Below are positions 23,826 through 37,321 of a DNA stretch of 64,000 bases, one piece after another. The first letter of the stretch is position 1. Every line of letters starts with the position of its first letter. The DNA lies in contig CM073322.1 in assembly GCA_037043015.1 (NCBI GenBank), positions 15,139,601 through 15,203,600 on the forward strand, written 5' to 3'. The notes under the pieces were generated by a model. It made no database searches. It saw only the letters and a program-made list of their open reading frames with translations, and was not told the DNA's origin. A program made the translations under genes and the position numbers. This DNA comes from Bryum argenteum (Eukaryota > Streptophyta > Bryopsida > Bryales > Bryaceae).

Positions 23826-26800
23826 CTAGTGTTGTTGATGTTGTAGTCCATCCAAAATGCAAGAGTACCATGGTTCATGGATTCTGCATGTCACCTCGGC
23901 AACGACCTCCAGGGCGTCCGCGGTGGCCACCACCTTGTCCATCAAGTATGAACCGCCGATCCTCTTGAGAGCAGCCTTGGCTACGGCCATGCCCTCTGCT
24001 GAGCCTTTGCCCAGGATGACGAGCGCCCGTAAGCTGGCGCCCACGGCTCCCGACACCCGCGCGAACACGGGATCGTCCTGTGACAGGCTCTTCCCCAGCA
24101 CCCTCGTCATGAGCTCCATGCTCATCCGTGGCGTACTACTAGTATTCTCCGTTGTTTCCTCTGTCCCTACGTTTGCTATCTCCGCAAGGACAGTTCCGAT
24201 TTGTGTCAATGACGCTGTTGGCTCGTTTAGCAGAACTTCGAGCTTCTGCTTTCCTCTTTCCATGAGATCTTCCAACTCTAGGCCCGACACGCCTTGGCTT
24301 ACCAGCCCTTGCCTCGCAATCAGCAAGCTGCAAGATCAATTACTACGTGTTAGCACCTAAGGCAACCAGTTGCTAATCTTCATCAATTCGCAATAACACC
24401 CAAAAAGAATCGATGAATTTGAGTGACCAACACGGTCAATGATTTTGTGAGGGATATTCCAGCTGAGACCAAATTAAACATCGACAAAAATATAAGATCT
24501 GAGGTACAGAGATTTCGTAAGATTGGACAATGGCATGATTAAAGGATGAGGTATGTCAAAAGAGGAAATACGGACCCTGTTGCGATGACGAGAATCTGCT
24601 GAAAAGAGTTCTGATAATCATGGAGCCTTGCGGTATTGAGAGCAAGGGTCTCTGCTATGGTCTCCGCATTGGCCGCCTCATTACTTCGAAGAATTTGAAG
24701 CAGTCCTAAGCGCGTCAATGTCTCGTTGCATTTCCACTGCACCTCAGAGAATCTCTTCTCACCTGTTTCCAAACGTACACTATAAGTCTCACAACGCAAT
24801 CGAGTTCCAGCATGTCTTATAACCATTCATTATGATGGTGAACTCCTACCCACAACAAGGCAGAGAATGTAGCGGACCTGAGGGTGCAGCTGAAGGCCCG
24901 ACAGAAGACACAGCGGTCGAAACTCCGGTAGAAACACGAAGACGACCGCCAGTGCGCATCAACAACGGTGGAGGAATTCCAGTCCCGGGGACCTTCGAAG
25001 GTAAAGATTGCAGGGTTTCCTGCACAGGGGCTAATGAGGCCTCCAATTCTCGCTTCTCCTGATCCACACCTTGGAGAGCTCCAGTGAACCAGGTGGTTGT
25101 GTTCGAAAGTTGCTGTCGAACTTCCAAATACGATGAAGCTGTCGTGAGCTGATACCGAGTTGCAAAAGCACTGCGCATATAATCAACCCCAACCGTCCCA
25201 CCAATGAGCGGGGCAATTGCTCGTAATCGAGATGCGCTAATGTCTTGTTTGAGCACCTGCAGTTCCCACAACACAACTTCAGATTCGCATATCACTTGCA
25301 AGAACTAAAAGAAGCGCAAAACGGATACAGCAACGTGCAGATATAAGAAACTCGGCTGATTAGAGCATCTGTAAGCAGAAGTCCTATTACTGAGAGTTCA
25401 AAAACAGCTGGTGACTTTACCTGCAACTGCTCAAATATGAACCGAAGACCTTTCACAAGAGTTGTGAAGAAGGCAGTCTGCGTATCCTTGCTGCCCGAAG
25501 GAACTGTAGATAATTCCTTGATGAGTGATTCATGGGCAGCTTTAGCAGGGCTGTCGCGGGCTGGGGAACCCAGCTTCAGGATCAACCCTGATGCGTAATC
25601 CAATAATCGACGCAAGTAGTCCACATCGTTGCTTCCAGAGTCCAGAATCTATACATGTCAAAAATGAAAACACCATGAAAATGCAACCTCAGCATCCACA
25701 GACGACTAAAGAAAAAGTACTAACCTGAATAATCAGTTCCAAATCCATTGATTCCCGAAGCTCATCTTTCCAGCTCTCGGGAACAAGAGCTTCGAGCTGC
25801 TCTCGCACTTCGCCAACTAAATCAACCACACGCTTGTAGTCCGTTGGCTGTTGAGCCAGTCCACTCGCAATGTTGTCCCAGAAAGCGTTCTCCATTGCGA
25901 TTCGCACCTGAGCCTGCACAATAAATCGCAAATGAGATTTGAACAAAGATGATCTGTTACACCTGTTAGTTGAAAAAGTGAATAGAATGAGAATGGTCAT
26001 TACCTGCATATCGTTCATCATCTTCCCGGTCTGATTGACAGCAGGTGAGTATCCCAAGCTTGATGATAGCTTTTCTGTTTCCTGCAGATGCCACTTGGAA
26101 TCGTGGAACATCTCATTGACGATCTGTTCATTGGTGAGCTCGATCCCGGGATGACTAACCACGGGCAACTCTGGTTTCGCCAGCTTCTGAGTGGCAGGTG
26201 GTGGTACAGGAGTTGGAAACTTGAATAAAGAACGAACAACGTTGGGCTTTGCCGTGTTACTGGTTTCGCGACTGCTGATTTCTAGAGGCGAAACTGAGAG
26301 GCTTTCTGATGAGGAGGATGCAGGTGATGCTTCAGACCCGATTGGAGTTCTGAAAGGCGAGGACGGTGAGGAACTACTACTTTCGGCAGCTTCGGCATGC
26401 TTGTTCCGCGCCGCTAGCAGCGCGTCATCCATTCGTGTCACGCCAGCGCTTCCTGTTAAGTGCAAAATTCGATCTCGCAGCAGCTTGTGATCCTCAAGCA
26501 CCTGTTAATTGCAAAGGACAACGCCATCAGTTCTTGGAACACAAATTCACCTGCATGCTCTTGGACAATCACTTGTAGCAAAAACGTAACTTCGAAGCAA
26601 CAAAGATAACGCAATGACACCATGGATGGCACAGTTGATTTTCAACAGCCACCACAGGCAAGGAAGACGAAGAGATTGTGCAAGAGAAAACTCGACTCCA
26701 TACCTGAGTGCGAATAGCCTGTGCGTCATGACTGAGATCAGAGAGGTTTCCACCGCTGGGGATCCTGCACTTTTGCAGCATAGAAACTTCTAACTGGCAA

Positions 26801-29076
26801 GCCATCCGAATCATATCCTCCTCCAGGACTTTGGCATCCTTGACTTTCCACGCCACGAACTGGTACAGATAAGCACACCAAGCTGCATCGAACGCGGAAA
26901 GCTGAGCTGCAAATGGACGTGGGGAAGGCAATGCCGCCGTAGTGGACACATCGGAGGGCCAGTCGTACTTTGACCGTTTGGGAGAGGGACTGGTCGGGGA
27001 TGATGGACCAGGGGAGGAAGATGAAGGTCCATCCAGAATGAGTGCTGTCAGAGCTTCGAATTCAGGCAAGAGCTTCGCTGCTGCCTCTGCAAGAGCCGAT
27101 TCCCTCTCTCCTCGGCTGCTAAACACCGCGTCCGGCTGACCCAATATCATGTAAGCACACAAGAATACGCGCACTGGATACCGCTCCAGCTCAACCTTCG
27201 CTGCAGGTTTCTGGCCACTTTTGGCCTTCGAAACCACAGATGCACCCGTAGCAGCATTTGGGGCGGGCTGCTTCTTGCCAGCGTTGGTGGCACGAGTTTT
27301 GCGAACAGGTGGTGATAAGCGCTTCAGCAAGTGATCCGTGCAAGTCATCTTGCAAGACTGAGCTTCCAGGGAGAGCTTGAGTCGGCACTCAACACGACTC
27401 AAAAGAGCCTTCACGGTTCGAAGTGTGATCGGTGACGTGATCCGAGACGCCAGCTGCTCAAAGGAGATCGACGTTACCGACTCCCCGTTGAGCCCGCAGG
27501 CAACATAATCCTTCGCTAACGCATAAGTCGTGCATCTGGATTGACGGAACTGCCTCCAACATCTGCACAACGTAGGAAGCAAAAGGGCCCAATACAGTCA
27601 AAAACAAGGAAGCAAAAGGGCTCAAACCACCAAGCGAAAATTGCATAGTGTCTCACCGAGAAAGTTTGCGACTAAGTCGATCACCATTCTTGATCTTCTG
27701 AGCCTGAGTATGGGACGATCCTCTCTGTCGAAGAAACTCCGCCCGTTGCCCCCTTGCCTGCATAGACCAAGAATTCAGAAGTCAGAAAAGACCAAGTCGA
27801 TTAATCACAATCTTTAGCTGGTTAAACACCAGGATCACAAAGAATCATCCTATTGTACTGAACGAAGCTAAGTCAAATTGAATTGCCAAGAACACGTCTT
27901 GCTGAGAACCGCTAAAGTATCACAAGGCCCACCATCAAGGGGTGAAGTACAGAAATCTTGAATAGGACACCAGCTTGGAGTTGAGCCTATCTCTCGGAGT
28001 AGTAATCAGGAGTATGATAACTTACTCGCTGCAGTCGCGCCTCTAGTTTCTCCCGCTTCATCTTGAGCTCCAACTCACGTTCGCGGACAACCTCTTGTGC
28101 TACTCGTCGAGCTTGAAGAACAACGGCCTGAGCCCGATTCTTCTCAGCTTCTAAAAGACAAGCACGCTTCTCCTCAGCAGCTGCAATTTTCTGATATATG
28201 GCCAACCTGAGAGCTTCGGTGCGCTCCCGGTCCTTCTCTTCCTGATTTGTCCTCACAGCTGCTGACTGAGCCAACCTTTCGTGAGCTGCAGCAATACGTT
28301 GTTTCTCGACCTCAAAGAGCGCTAGTCTGTTGATTTCTGCTTGATGAACACGTGATTCGACTTTGCAGCCCAGCTCCTCACGCTCCCTTTCCATTCGAAG
28401 CTGGGTCTCAGTTTTAGCTGCCAGACGAAGCTCATGAATCCTCGCTAGTCTCATCTGCTCTTGAGCTTGAAGCTCCGCCCTGCAAGCAACACAACAACAA
28501 GTGAGCAAAAAGAATGCCAAACGCGAAGAGAGACAATCAAGGAACCGTCACGACTAGTGAAGTTACGTAACAAACTCCACTAAAATTGCTTTGTTTCGAA
28601 TTCTACCTCTTCTGCTCAGCAGCTGAAAGCTTGGCTTCCAGACGCTGCGCCAGATCATTCGCCGATTTGGGCGAATGAGGAGGGCTCACTTTCCGCTTCG
28701 GACGTGCCTTGTTCGCCAACCACTCATGAAATTGCTGCAAATCTATAACACGTCAGTGTGGAATCTGCAAGCTTCTCTCTGTTTGCTCTTCAGCAGTGAA
28801 CGTAGTCCACCTTAAACGACCATCAGTGATGTTCTCAAACATGCAAAAGAGAGATCCACACTTTACCTGGCGTCTCGAATCCGCTTCCTTGAGTCTTGCT
28901 TCGATGTCTTCGAGGCTCTTGGCCTTGCATTCTAAATTTTGCTCCTCCAAGCGTTGTCGTACCCACTTAGGAACAGGTGAATTCGAACTGATGCATTCGG
29001 AAATTTCGATGTCGAAGGCGATGCCTGTCCCCAAACTGAGGATGCTCGCCTGGTCACTGTGAACTGTCGTTGCCAT
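23826..29076 (-). CDS. T-complex protein 11 (TCP11) domain protein, tandem copy B
   Basis: Eleven exons join in phase: 29076-28867, 28734-28607, 28479-28026, 27757-27657, 27562-26704, 26501-26004, 25913-25725, 25648-25421, 25256-24878, 24762-24576 and 24327-23826, giving 1244 residues. Exon order, phases and most exon lengths match copy A; exon 3 is 454 bp and exon 10 is 187 bp in both. Conserved blocks include [17 protein letters not shown], the exon 3 coiled coil, [14 protein letters not shown] and WYSCILDGL at the end. The intron after exon 5 is longer than in copy A (202 bp against 78 bp). The exon 7 acceptor offers two AG sites six bases apart. The exon 6 linker is Ser-rich where copy A has a Glu/Asn-rich linker. 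Both copies look functional; which one is ancestral cannot be told here. Confidence 0.87.
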
Positions 29077-29899
29077 GCTTCATCCACTTTGCTTGCCACC
29101 CCTGAAAGAACAGAGAAAGAATCAATAAGAGAGCCGAGCCGACAACTCAAAAACTCAATTCCCTCCTCTCCACACACACGTCTCCTTCACTCCACCAGCC
29201 AATTACACGTTTCCACCCAACAACTCACAAAAGAGGAAAACTACAAGCTAAGGAGGACTGGTAGAGTGGTGATAAGAAATCTCCAAGAACAAGTAAGGTC
29301 CCGGAGAAAAAACGGTCAAATGGTTTGACGCAATAAAGATAACTGTCACGGAACTTTACAAGCGAGATTCTCTTAACAACAAAGTCTCAAGAAAAAGTAC
29401 GTTGCGAGAACCGTTGAGCGAGAATTCAGTATCCTACCACCTCAATTCAACAACCCCACAGAGAGAATCAAACACTCTACAGCCACAGCTCTCCTAATTC
29501 TACAACCAAAACGAGCTACTCGTCGGTAATTCGAATCTTAGAACGCACTCGAGACAACTGCAGTTGCAACGACAATTAGAATTCCAGCTGCAGTTGCAAA
29601 GAAAAGGGGGAAGTACAGAGCAACAAAAAGAGAGCGCAATTGCGGTACTGAGACAGGCCCTCGAGAAAAGTGAATTCGATGAAGACAGAGCAGAGCAGAG
29701 TCAAAAGCTAACAGGAAAGGGGATTTGGACTTTTTGACTCAACCGAAGCGGCCAAGATCGCTAGAAAGAAACGCATCCCAAAAAGTAAAGAAGAAGGCAA
29801 GAAGTGAAAATAAGAATCTCTACAATCCTATCGCCGCGATATAGTGAGCAATTGGCGCTATTGTACGCTGCTTCTAGGTTACCACTCAAGTACGGTTCC

Positions 29900-29947
29900 C
29901 CACCACACCACACCACACCACACCACACCACACCACACCACACCACA
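29900..29947. repeat. (CCACA)n microsatellite
   Basis: About nine exact pentamers of CCACA run from 29,900 to 29,947, followed by GTGGTGGTG, which could pair with the repeat as a hairpin. The open frames crossing it exist only because a pentamer repeat rarely contains stops. Confidence 0.95.
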
Positions 29948-30225
29948 GTGGTGGTGCTGCTGCTTAACCTCTTTCGCACGCTCCAACAAACCAAGAAAAC
30001 CTCACAACGGGAAGAAACCCAAAAACCGCCCGCAACGAAACGAAACGGGCGGGGCGGATACCTTGAAGCGATGCCCGCAGGAGATATGTTGATGTCTCAC
30101 TCAAATTGCTCACAACCCGAATACCTCAAGGAGCAATTTACCAAGCGGCACAAGACGGTTGCGACCGAGTTAAAAACGTCCTTTCAACCTAAGCCTGCGA
30201 ACCGTCTCCTCTGACTAGCTGATCA

Positions 30226-30361
30226 CGGCCGGATCCCAACCCAAATTGCAAGAATCCTGCGAGAGAAAGCAAGTTATGGGTCCTTGACGGCCGGATCCCG
30301 CACCCCAACCCAAATTGCAAGGTCTAAGGAATCCTACAGGGGAAAGCAAGTTATAGGTCCT
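30226..30361. repeat. Tandem duplication of about 65-70 bp
   Basis: Two adjacent imperfect copies each run from ACGGCCGGATCCC through AACCCAAATTGCAAG to GAAAGCAAGTTAT and GGTCCT. They differ by small insertions. No function can be seen. Confidence 0.75.
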
Positions 30362-31074
30362 AGTGAGTATACTAGTTTTTTGTGCGGATTGTGGGATCGT
30401 GGCTGGTTGCGTGCAGTGCGCAATTGATGGCGATGGCGACTCTACTATCTTACTGTTGTTGATGTTGCTCCTGTTGGTGTGATGATCGGTAAGCTTCCTC
30501 TTGGGGCTGCGCTGACCTGGAGAATCACGCTCAGCATTCAACACGAGGCGCTTTGTCGTCTGTTCACGGAAGGCCCACCCCCCTTGAGTCACTAGTAAGT
30601 TACCTTCCTTACGTATTGGGAACTGCCCGACCTGGAAAGTCCATCGCTCTTTACCCCCACTCAATATAAATAGAATTTGTCGGTTCTAAGGTAGATTGGT
30701 CCAATACCCCCGTAGAATTAACTCGAGTGGCTTGTGTATCGTCTGCTTATGGGCAAACCTATTTTTGGATTCTTTGGATATTGATATCATTTTGTTTTAA
30801 GTATATGAAATTGGAAAATTTTCTGCACTAAATAAGTTAATTGTTGCCAAGTTGGTAGGTGTTGTAATACTTTTGTTAACCTTAGAAATCTGTAATAATC
30901 TAATGGGAGGTGTTCATATATGAAGGAGAGACGTAACTACATCTTAATTTTGCTAAAACCTTTTTATATTCCTAAGGGTTGCAATGACTCATCCGGTCAT
31001 CCCCCTCTTAGAATGGTTTGCCAATCAATAAGTTCACATGGAATTTCCTATGAGCCTAGGAAAAACATCTTTTA

Positions 31075-31664
31075 TTAATCCCTAACTTTCCTTGCAGACT
31101 GATATGGTCTTTTGCCATTTCGGGCAGCCTCGTTTTTTGAGTTTAAAATAATATTTTTGACTAAGTTTTTTATTGGGTGTTCCCTAAACTACAAGATTTG
31201 TGTGCGACAAATTTCAAAGTCAAATTCCAAATTGAGAAACTTTTTAACGCAAATTTTAGTTTTCACACCTTCGGTGGGCAAAAAATTACTTTTTATTAGT
31301 GAGATTATTTTGAATCTTTAATATAGATGTATGTTTATAACCAAATCACTTTGGATTCCAAAGGGCCATAAGTCAAAAATTTACCAATTATACAGGGCAA
31401 CCCCCAAACTATATAAGAGCAAGCTCCAAAGTATTTAGAAATTTTTGTAAATCCTTTCGCACAAACTTTGGAGGGTATGATCTTGCATATGATGAACATC
31501 CAACAATCAATTTTTGGACGAGTGATTAAAAATAGGATCTTCTAGTTGGATGTCTAAAAAAAGTTGGAAATTTTGCTTCACACTCCCGAGAGTGCACATA
31601 GGTAGATATATGCAAGTTTTGAGGTTTCAAGCTCCAAAAGCACACGAGGAAATTTAGGGGTTAA
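31075..31664. mobile_element. TTAA-flanked element, family D (copy 1)
   Basis: The left end is TTAATCCCTAACTTTCC and the right end is AATTTAGGGGTTAA, 590 bp in all. Inside is TTGCCATTTCGGGCAGCCT, also found in the foldback element at 32,461 and in the copy-2 element at 47,058. Because both duplicate copies carry it after the same flank (AGCCTAxGAAAA...CTTTTATTAAT), it was inserted before the segmental duplication. Confidence 0.65.
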
Positions 31665-32460
31665 TTGGCCAGAAATATCCCACATATTCGATAGCGACTA
31701 TGCTAGTAGAGTCCCCTCCACCTGACATTAGATCTCCATACCTATTGTGCCCTTCCTCGTCCGGCTCTTGTCCTTCTCATGTCGGGTCCCACTCAAGTCA
31801 GGCACCCCCACGTCGAAACTCTCGATTTACTTATACATCTCAAAACCAATTGGGATATAAGTTAATTACTTCAAGAGCACCGCATGGCCATGAAGACTTT
31901 GTCTTGCATTTGATTTCAAAAATTCCATACCCCAATGTTCACACATCCATGCATTTAATCCCTAAAGGCCCGAGGGATTTAAAGAAAAACTTAGATGTGT
32001 TACGAAATATGGATTTCGTAACCCTTATGATGTAGCCCTCCAAAGATAGTATAGACCCTAAACCCAAAACTAGATCTATACGGTTAAATTTCCTAAATTA
32101 AGTAATACTTGTTTTATAGTTAATTAAAAAGAGAAAACTTTGAAAATCAATAAAATATGTAATTTTTATTATTAGTAATTGGAAAGTGTCATGATTGGCT
32201 AAAAACCACATATTATATGATAAAATGGAAAGGGGCCACAAGTAACCTATGAGGAGCCTTATTAGTTTCCCAAAATAGTAAGATTTTTTACACTAAGAAA
32301 ACCTTGCCATGTTTGTGTTTGAAGGTTTACTATGAACAATCTATAAATCGAAACTGATTTTTCCAAATTGGATGTGCTTCCTAACTCACCAAACTTCTTG
32401 ACATTTCAAAAAAAATCTCTTTATACAACTCCTCGAAATTTGGGATCGACCATAAAATGA
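31665..32460. other. Spacer in duplication copy 1
   Basis: No gene was recognised. A plus-strand open frame at 31,700-32,035 has no family match that I know. Confidence 0.35.
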
Positions 32461-33352
32461 TTAACCGCTAACTTTCCTTGAAGCCTGAAATGGGTTTTTG
32501 CAATTCCGGGCAGCCTAGATGAAGGGGTTAGAAGTAATATTTTTGCCTAAGAATTTTATCGGGTCCTCCTTATACTGCAAAGTGTATGTGGTAAAATTTG
32601 CAAAGTCAAATTCCAATTTTTGAGTCTTCTAGGACGATCCTTGGGTTGCGAGCCAAGATGGGGCAGCTCAAAAAAGTAACTTTTTTGAATTTCTTTTTTT
32701 GAAACATGATCATTACTAGATCACTACTCAAATTTCAAAGTGACTCAAGTCAAAAAGTTTACCAATTTTACAAGGGCAGGTCCCAAAAAAATTTGTGAGC
32801 ATGAAACCTCAAAACTGCGATTCTCTACCCCTAAGCACTCGTGGGGGTGTAAACCGATTTCTTCTCCTTTTTTAAAACTTCCAACCGTAGGATCTTGTAC
32901 CTAAGAATATGCCTCATTACTCTTCAAAAAATTGACCGTTGGATGTTTACCATTTGTGAGATCGTAACATCCAAAGTTTGTCTTCCAAGTTTTTTTAGGG
33001 TATTGCAAAGATTGGTTTTAAAAATTTTGGAGGTTGCCCTTGTAAAATTGGTAAAATTTTTGACTTGAGTCACTTTGAAATTTGAGTAGTGATCTAGTAA
33101 TGATCATGTTTCAAAAAAAGAAATTCAAAAAAGTTACTTTTTTGAGCTGCCCCATCTCCGCTCGCAACCCAAGGATCGTCTTAGAAGACTCAAAAATTGG
33201 AATTTGACTTTGCAAATTTTACCACATACACTTTGTAGTATAAGGAGGACCCGATAAAATTCTTAGGCAAAAATATTACTTCTAACCCCTTCATCTAGGC
33301 TGCCCGGAATTGCAAAAACCCATTTCGGGCTTCAAGGAAAGTTAGGGGTTAA
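32461..33352. mobile_element. Long foldback element flanked by TTAA (family D/E)
   Basis: The left end is TTAACCGCTAACTTTCCTTG and the right end is CAAGGAAAGTTAGGGGTTAA. The two arms, about 32,461-32,795 and about 33,010-33,352, are near-perfect reverse complements of each other. For example GGACGATCCTTGGGTTGCGA on the left corresponds to TCGCAACCCAAGGATCGTC on the right. The centre of about 200 bp is single-copy. At 892 bp it could fold into a hairpin of about 340 bp. It shares TTCCGGGCAGCCTAG with the family D element next to it. It encodes nothing. Confidence 0.85.
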
Positions 33353-33783
33353 TTGGGATCTTAGGGGTTGAGCACTTTGAACTTTGGGCAAGGTATTGGC
33401 ACTTTTACAAAGGTCTTGAATTGGGCGCACTTTCTTTGTATGACTTACTACTGTGTACTGGTGCTATACACATGGTAACTTTATTGCCAAGAAAGAATAA
33501 CGTAGACCCTTATGTTTGTTTCTCCAACTTATTGCTGCAACATCAGAAAGGAAAAAAACATCAAAAAGGAAAAAGACGTCTTGTCAAGTTCGCAGTACAT
33601 GCCAAGTTGCTTTTAATTTTGGACACCAATCATACTCAAATGTGCTTCACATGAATGTTTTGCATATTGCTACATGTTCAAAGTGTCAATTTTGAGGTCA
33701 ATTTTTACTATTTGGGCAATCATACACTCTTTTGTACGCATAACATTTTGAATTAAAACTAAAAGATGCGTTAGCCACACCTA

Positions 33784-34631
33784 TTAACCCTTAAAGTCGA
33801 AAAGAGCCCAAATCGGGTCATTTGAGGTCTAGTCAGCCCCGTATTTACTATATTTAGCTCGTGCGAATCTGAAGGCTTTTGCAAGTTGAAGAGTATATTC
33901 ATGGCTTCCCGAAAAGTCATTTCATGCTTCAAAATACCTTATACTATAGGAGAAATTCACGGTCAAAGTTTGAAAACACTATTTGAAATTTGCCCAAACT
34001 AAGGCATATGCTCATTTGTTCTCAAAATCTGCCCAAAATAAAGAAGATTGCAGGAACTTGAAAATTCCACCAAACTCGAGATTTTACTTTTTTTCAACTT
34101 TTGATTTTTTTCTTACTTGGAAATGAGGTTTTAAGGCACAGTTTCACCGTTTGGATCTTTTATCCAATTATTCTTCACATGCCATTTTTATTATCAAAGA
34201 GGGGCCTATGAAGTTGAATATCAGCATACCTTCATGTGAATACGGTAATCAAGCATTTTTTTAGGTTTTATGGGTCGCATGAGGGCAAAAATTGCATAGG
34301 CATGTTCCTAACTCACTTAAGAACAAGAATTTGAAGAGCCTTAGTTCAACTTTACTCTTGAAATTGATTATTTGGGCTCTCAATAAACTTCGAACCCATT
34401 TTGCAACAAGGGAAAAAAACTTTTTTTTCAACTTTGAATGTTACGATCTCACCGTTGGTAAGGAATTTCAAACTAAGTTTTGGTACACACATACATGGAC
34501 AAGTTAGGTACAAGATCTTACGGTTACAGACTTGAGATCACGTCAATACTTAAAAGATTTCATCTTGCATTGAAAGAGGGTGGTTTTGAGGAGTTCCGAC
34601 AGTTTCGGGGGCTTTCAACTTTAGGGGTTAA
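33784..34631. mobile_element. TTAA-flanked element, family C, inverted copy
   Basis: The ends read TTAACCCTTAAAGTCG at 33784 and CTTTAGGGGTTAA ending at 34631, length 848 bp. It is the reverse complement of the elements at 4,892 and 51,069, sharing for example GCATTGAAAGAGGGTGG and AAATTCACCAA-like blocks. Duplication copy 2 lacks it: the flanks CCACACCTA and CCAATG stand together there at 49,780, around a TCAA. It therefore arrived in copy 1 after the duplication. Confidence 0.82.
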
Positions 34632-34872
34632 GCCCTACCAATGCAAATGTCCATTTTGTGCCCGTTTGACTTTGGTTAGCCTCTCAGTAACTAAGTGGCA
34701 TGAGAGCCATGACCAAGAAATTTTAAAAATTTGTGATTGGAGAGTTAAATACTCTTGATTTCATTTGGCTTTACATTACCTTGCAAAAAAGTAGGATGCC
34801 CACTAATTTTGAGGTTCCTTAGAGTATGCTAAGGTTTTCATACTAGATAATGTTTTCATGTTCTCCTTGATA
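34632..34872. other. Spacer in duplication copy 1
   Basis: Aligns with copy 2 at about 49,790-50,025. No gene was recognised. Confidence 0.35.
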
Positions 34873-34913
34873 ATAGTTGAGTTGAGGCAGAATGCCTCGA
34901 CTCAACTATATTC
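34873..34913. repeat. Perfect-arm hairpin, copy 1
   Basis: AGTTGAGTTGAGGCA and TGCCTCGACTCAACT are inverted copies separated by three bases, with one G-T-type mismatch in the stem. The same hairpin is kept in duplication copy 2 at about 50,025-50,062, with a two-base loop. It could mark a small element or a structured RNA; nothing decides between them. Confidence 0.65.
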
Positions 34914-37321
34914 TAAGATAACATGAGACTTAAAAATCATTGATTGACTAGCGTTCAATTATTTTAAGAGAAAGGAGGAAAAAAGGGAGGTTAATAAATA
35001 GAACTATGAGGATTTATGTTAAAAGTTGAGATTAAACTTGTCCTCGTCTAAATCCACTTTTATATTACAAACTGTAACGAAGCCACTTAAAATTGCAATT
35101 TTGATTTTTCATGGTTGCGGCTCTTGACCAAGAGCCATGAGCATGAAAAGATTTAATTTTCTTGATCCTAGCTCTTGGGTGGTTGCTTTTCATTGTGTGT
35201 CAAAGATAATCCAAATCAAGGGTTCCTTCAAGAAACCCCTTATTTTCAACTTTCGGGAAAGAAAGAGAGTCCTTCATGTTATTTGTAAAGTGTTGTGCTT
35301 TTTAGTTCTCTACCCATTGCAAGCTTCTTAAATAAATTTGTATACCTTCATTGCTTTGAACTTGAATAAGAGTGTTGAAAAGAAGTATGTTGAGCACACT
35401 ATTTTTGGAATAGGTATTGGTTTTTTACTTCATTGGAAATTGTTATATTTACTCAAAATCTTTAAAAAGCCCATTCTTCATCAATTGCATGAATCTCCCA
35501 ATCTATTTGGTGAAAATGTACTAGTTTTTAATTTCAATATCTTATTATAGTACTTAATAAGATCTCATCATTACAAGACCATTTAGTTTTTAAAAAATAA
35601 AAATAAAATCTTATATTGACTTGTCGATTCACGGACTTAAGGTTTCTACTTTCTTGGCCTTTTAGGGGTTAAAGCTAATTGTGGATATAGAGAATACAAC
35701 TCTTTAACCCTTCAAAGCCTTACAATTATTTCTTTATCCATGTACACTTTGGCGCCTCAAAAAATTGACAAATTTTCATGCAATTATAAAGCACACACAG
35801 TTTTATTTCATCAAGTGTATCACCATATGCAACAACAATGGTGTCCATTTTGATCGTGTAAATGAATCGGGTATAATAAATTGTAAACAAAGATTGGCTC
35901 AATGGGAGCTCAACAAAACAATGTATTTTGAGAAATCGCTCTTTGACATTACCGCATATGTTCTCAATCATCATTGTGACCCTTTTTAGCCCATGCTTCT
36001 ATGCTTCTATTACTTATTGGTGCCCTTTTAAAATATTATAATTTGGTTGCTCAACAATTTGCAACCCATTGTAATTACAAGACACTCTCTTTTTACAAAA
36101 TCATCAACAATTATTGGTAAAATTTAAAAATCATCAAGTATTTTCTTCCTAATCAATGTATCAAAAGGTAGCCAAAATGTGCAAAACAAGTATAAAAAAA
36201 GTATGATATTATGTCTACAAACTAATAATTTACTATAATGAAAGTGGATTATTGAATAACAAATTGAAAACAAGACGACCAAATTTAAAAGTGTCGTATA
36301 TCAACCTTTATTTTAAAATCCACTCTACTTCCTAATATGCTTATGGCATTTTCAATTCATTATACACTTATCCACATATATCTATGAGTCACTTTCAGGC
36401 AAATTCTTAGAGGCTTTTTGTTCAAATAGACTATCTTTCAAGACTTGGTTGTATAGTATTCAATTCATTATCCACAAATCTTCTTACCATTTACATTTAT
36501 ATATCAAATAAATTCCATAGTGATCCACCTACTCCTCATGGGTTTGACTCATAAGATATACTTCATGCTCCAAGCACCTCACCACCTCATGTAAAAATGC
36601 CAAGAGGTTCATGCCCTTCTGTAAACTTTCAAAAATTAAAAAACTAAAAAAACTAAAAAGAATAAAAAATAAAAATAAAAACTGTAAACATGACGATTTG
36701 TCCTATTAGTTTATCATCACAAATACACAAATTTTGTGCTACTCTTCAAGATCTTATGGCAAGGCTATTGGTTGGTAAAAGAAACGAAGAGAATTTAAAT
36801 ATACATCAAAAATACATCAAACAAGAGACTTTGTAATCTAGTACTTCAGAAAGTTTCAAAATGCAAAATAAGATTCTTTCTAATGTATAAGGAAGGTTTT
36901 CAATAAAAAGTAAAAAAAGGCTATCACCAAATTTAGCAATACACCATATAGACTACCAATAGTTTAATTACAGATATACACCAATAAATTCCAAAATCAC
37001 ATCAATAAATCAAGACCGCTAAAACCTCGCATAGATACAAATTGCGATAATACTATGACATTATTCAACATTTGAATACCAATGCATATGAGCAAATTCA
37101 AGACAGAAGACGCCCTTCACCTCAATTTGAAAACACCAAGTGTTGTTTGAGGGCACCCCTCAAGGATCTAAATAAATAGGCTTGAGGCATAATGACATGA
37201 CAACCCATGAAAGGCCGGTGCGCATGAACTTGGATAAGAATGTAGATAAATTTATACTTGTAGATAAGGATAAGGATGATGTGTCTGAAGCTCTATCAAG
37301 TTATACTATCGTGCACATGGC
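34914..37321. other. Spacer upstream of S1 gene copy 1
   Basis: AT-rich, aligned along most of its length with copy 2 (50,063-53,988). No gene was recognised. An open frame at 37,182-37,403 is kept in both copies but overlaps the promoter and leader of the S1 gene and is probably not translated. Confidence 0.4.

Larger units (their letters stand above)
29077..30944. other. Upstream region of TCP11-B and spacer
   Basis: The part nearest 29,077 is the probable 5'UTR and promoter of TCP11-B, possibly with a leader intron. Farther out are a (CCACA)n microsatellite and a tandem duplication, listed separately. A minus-strand open frame at 30,215-30,664 covers the tandem duplication and has no recognised family. 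Confidence 0.4.

Noticed and set aside
29804..30214. Plus-strand open frames of 82-136 codons
   Set aside because: They cross the (CCACA)n repeat and are open because the pentamer lacks stops; no start context or family.
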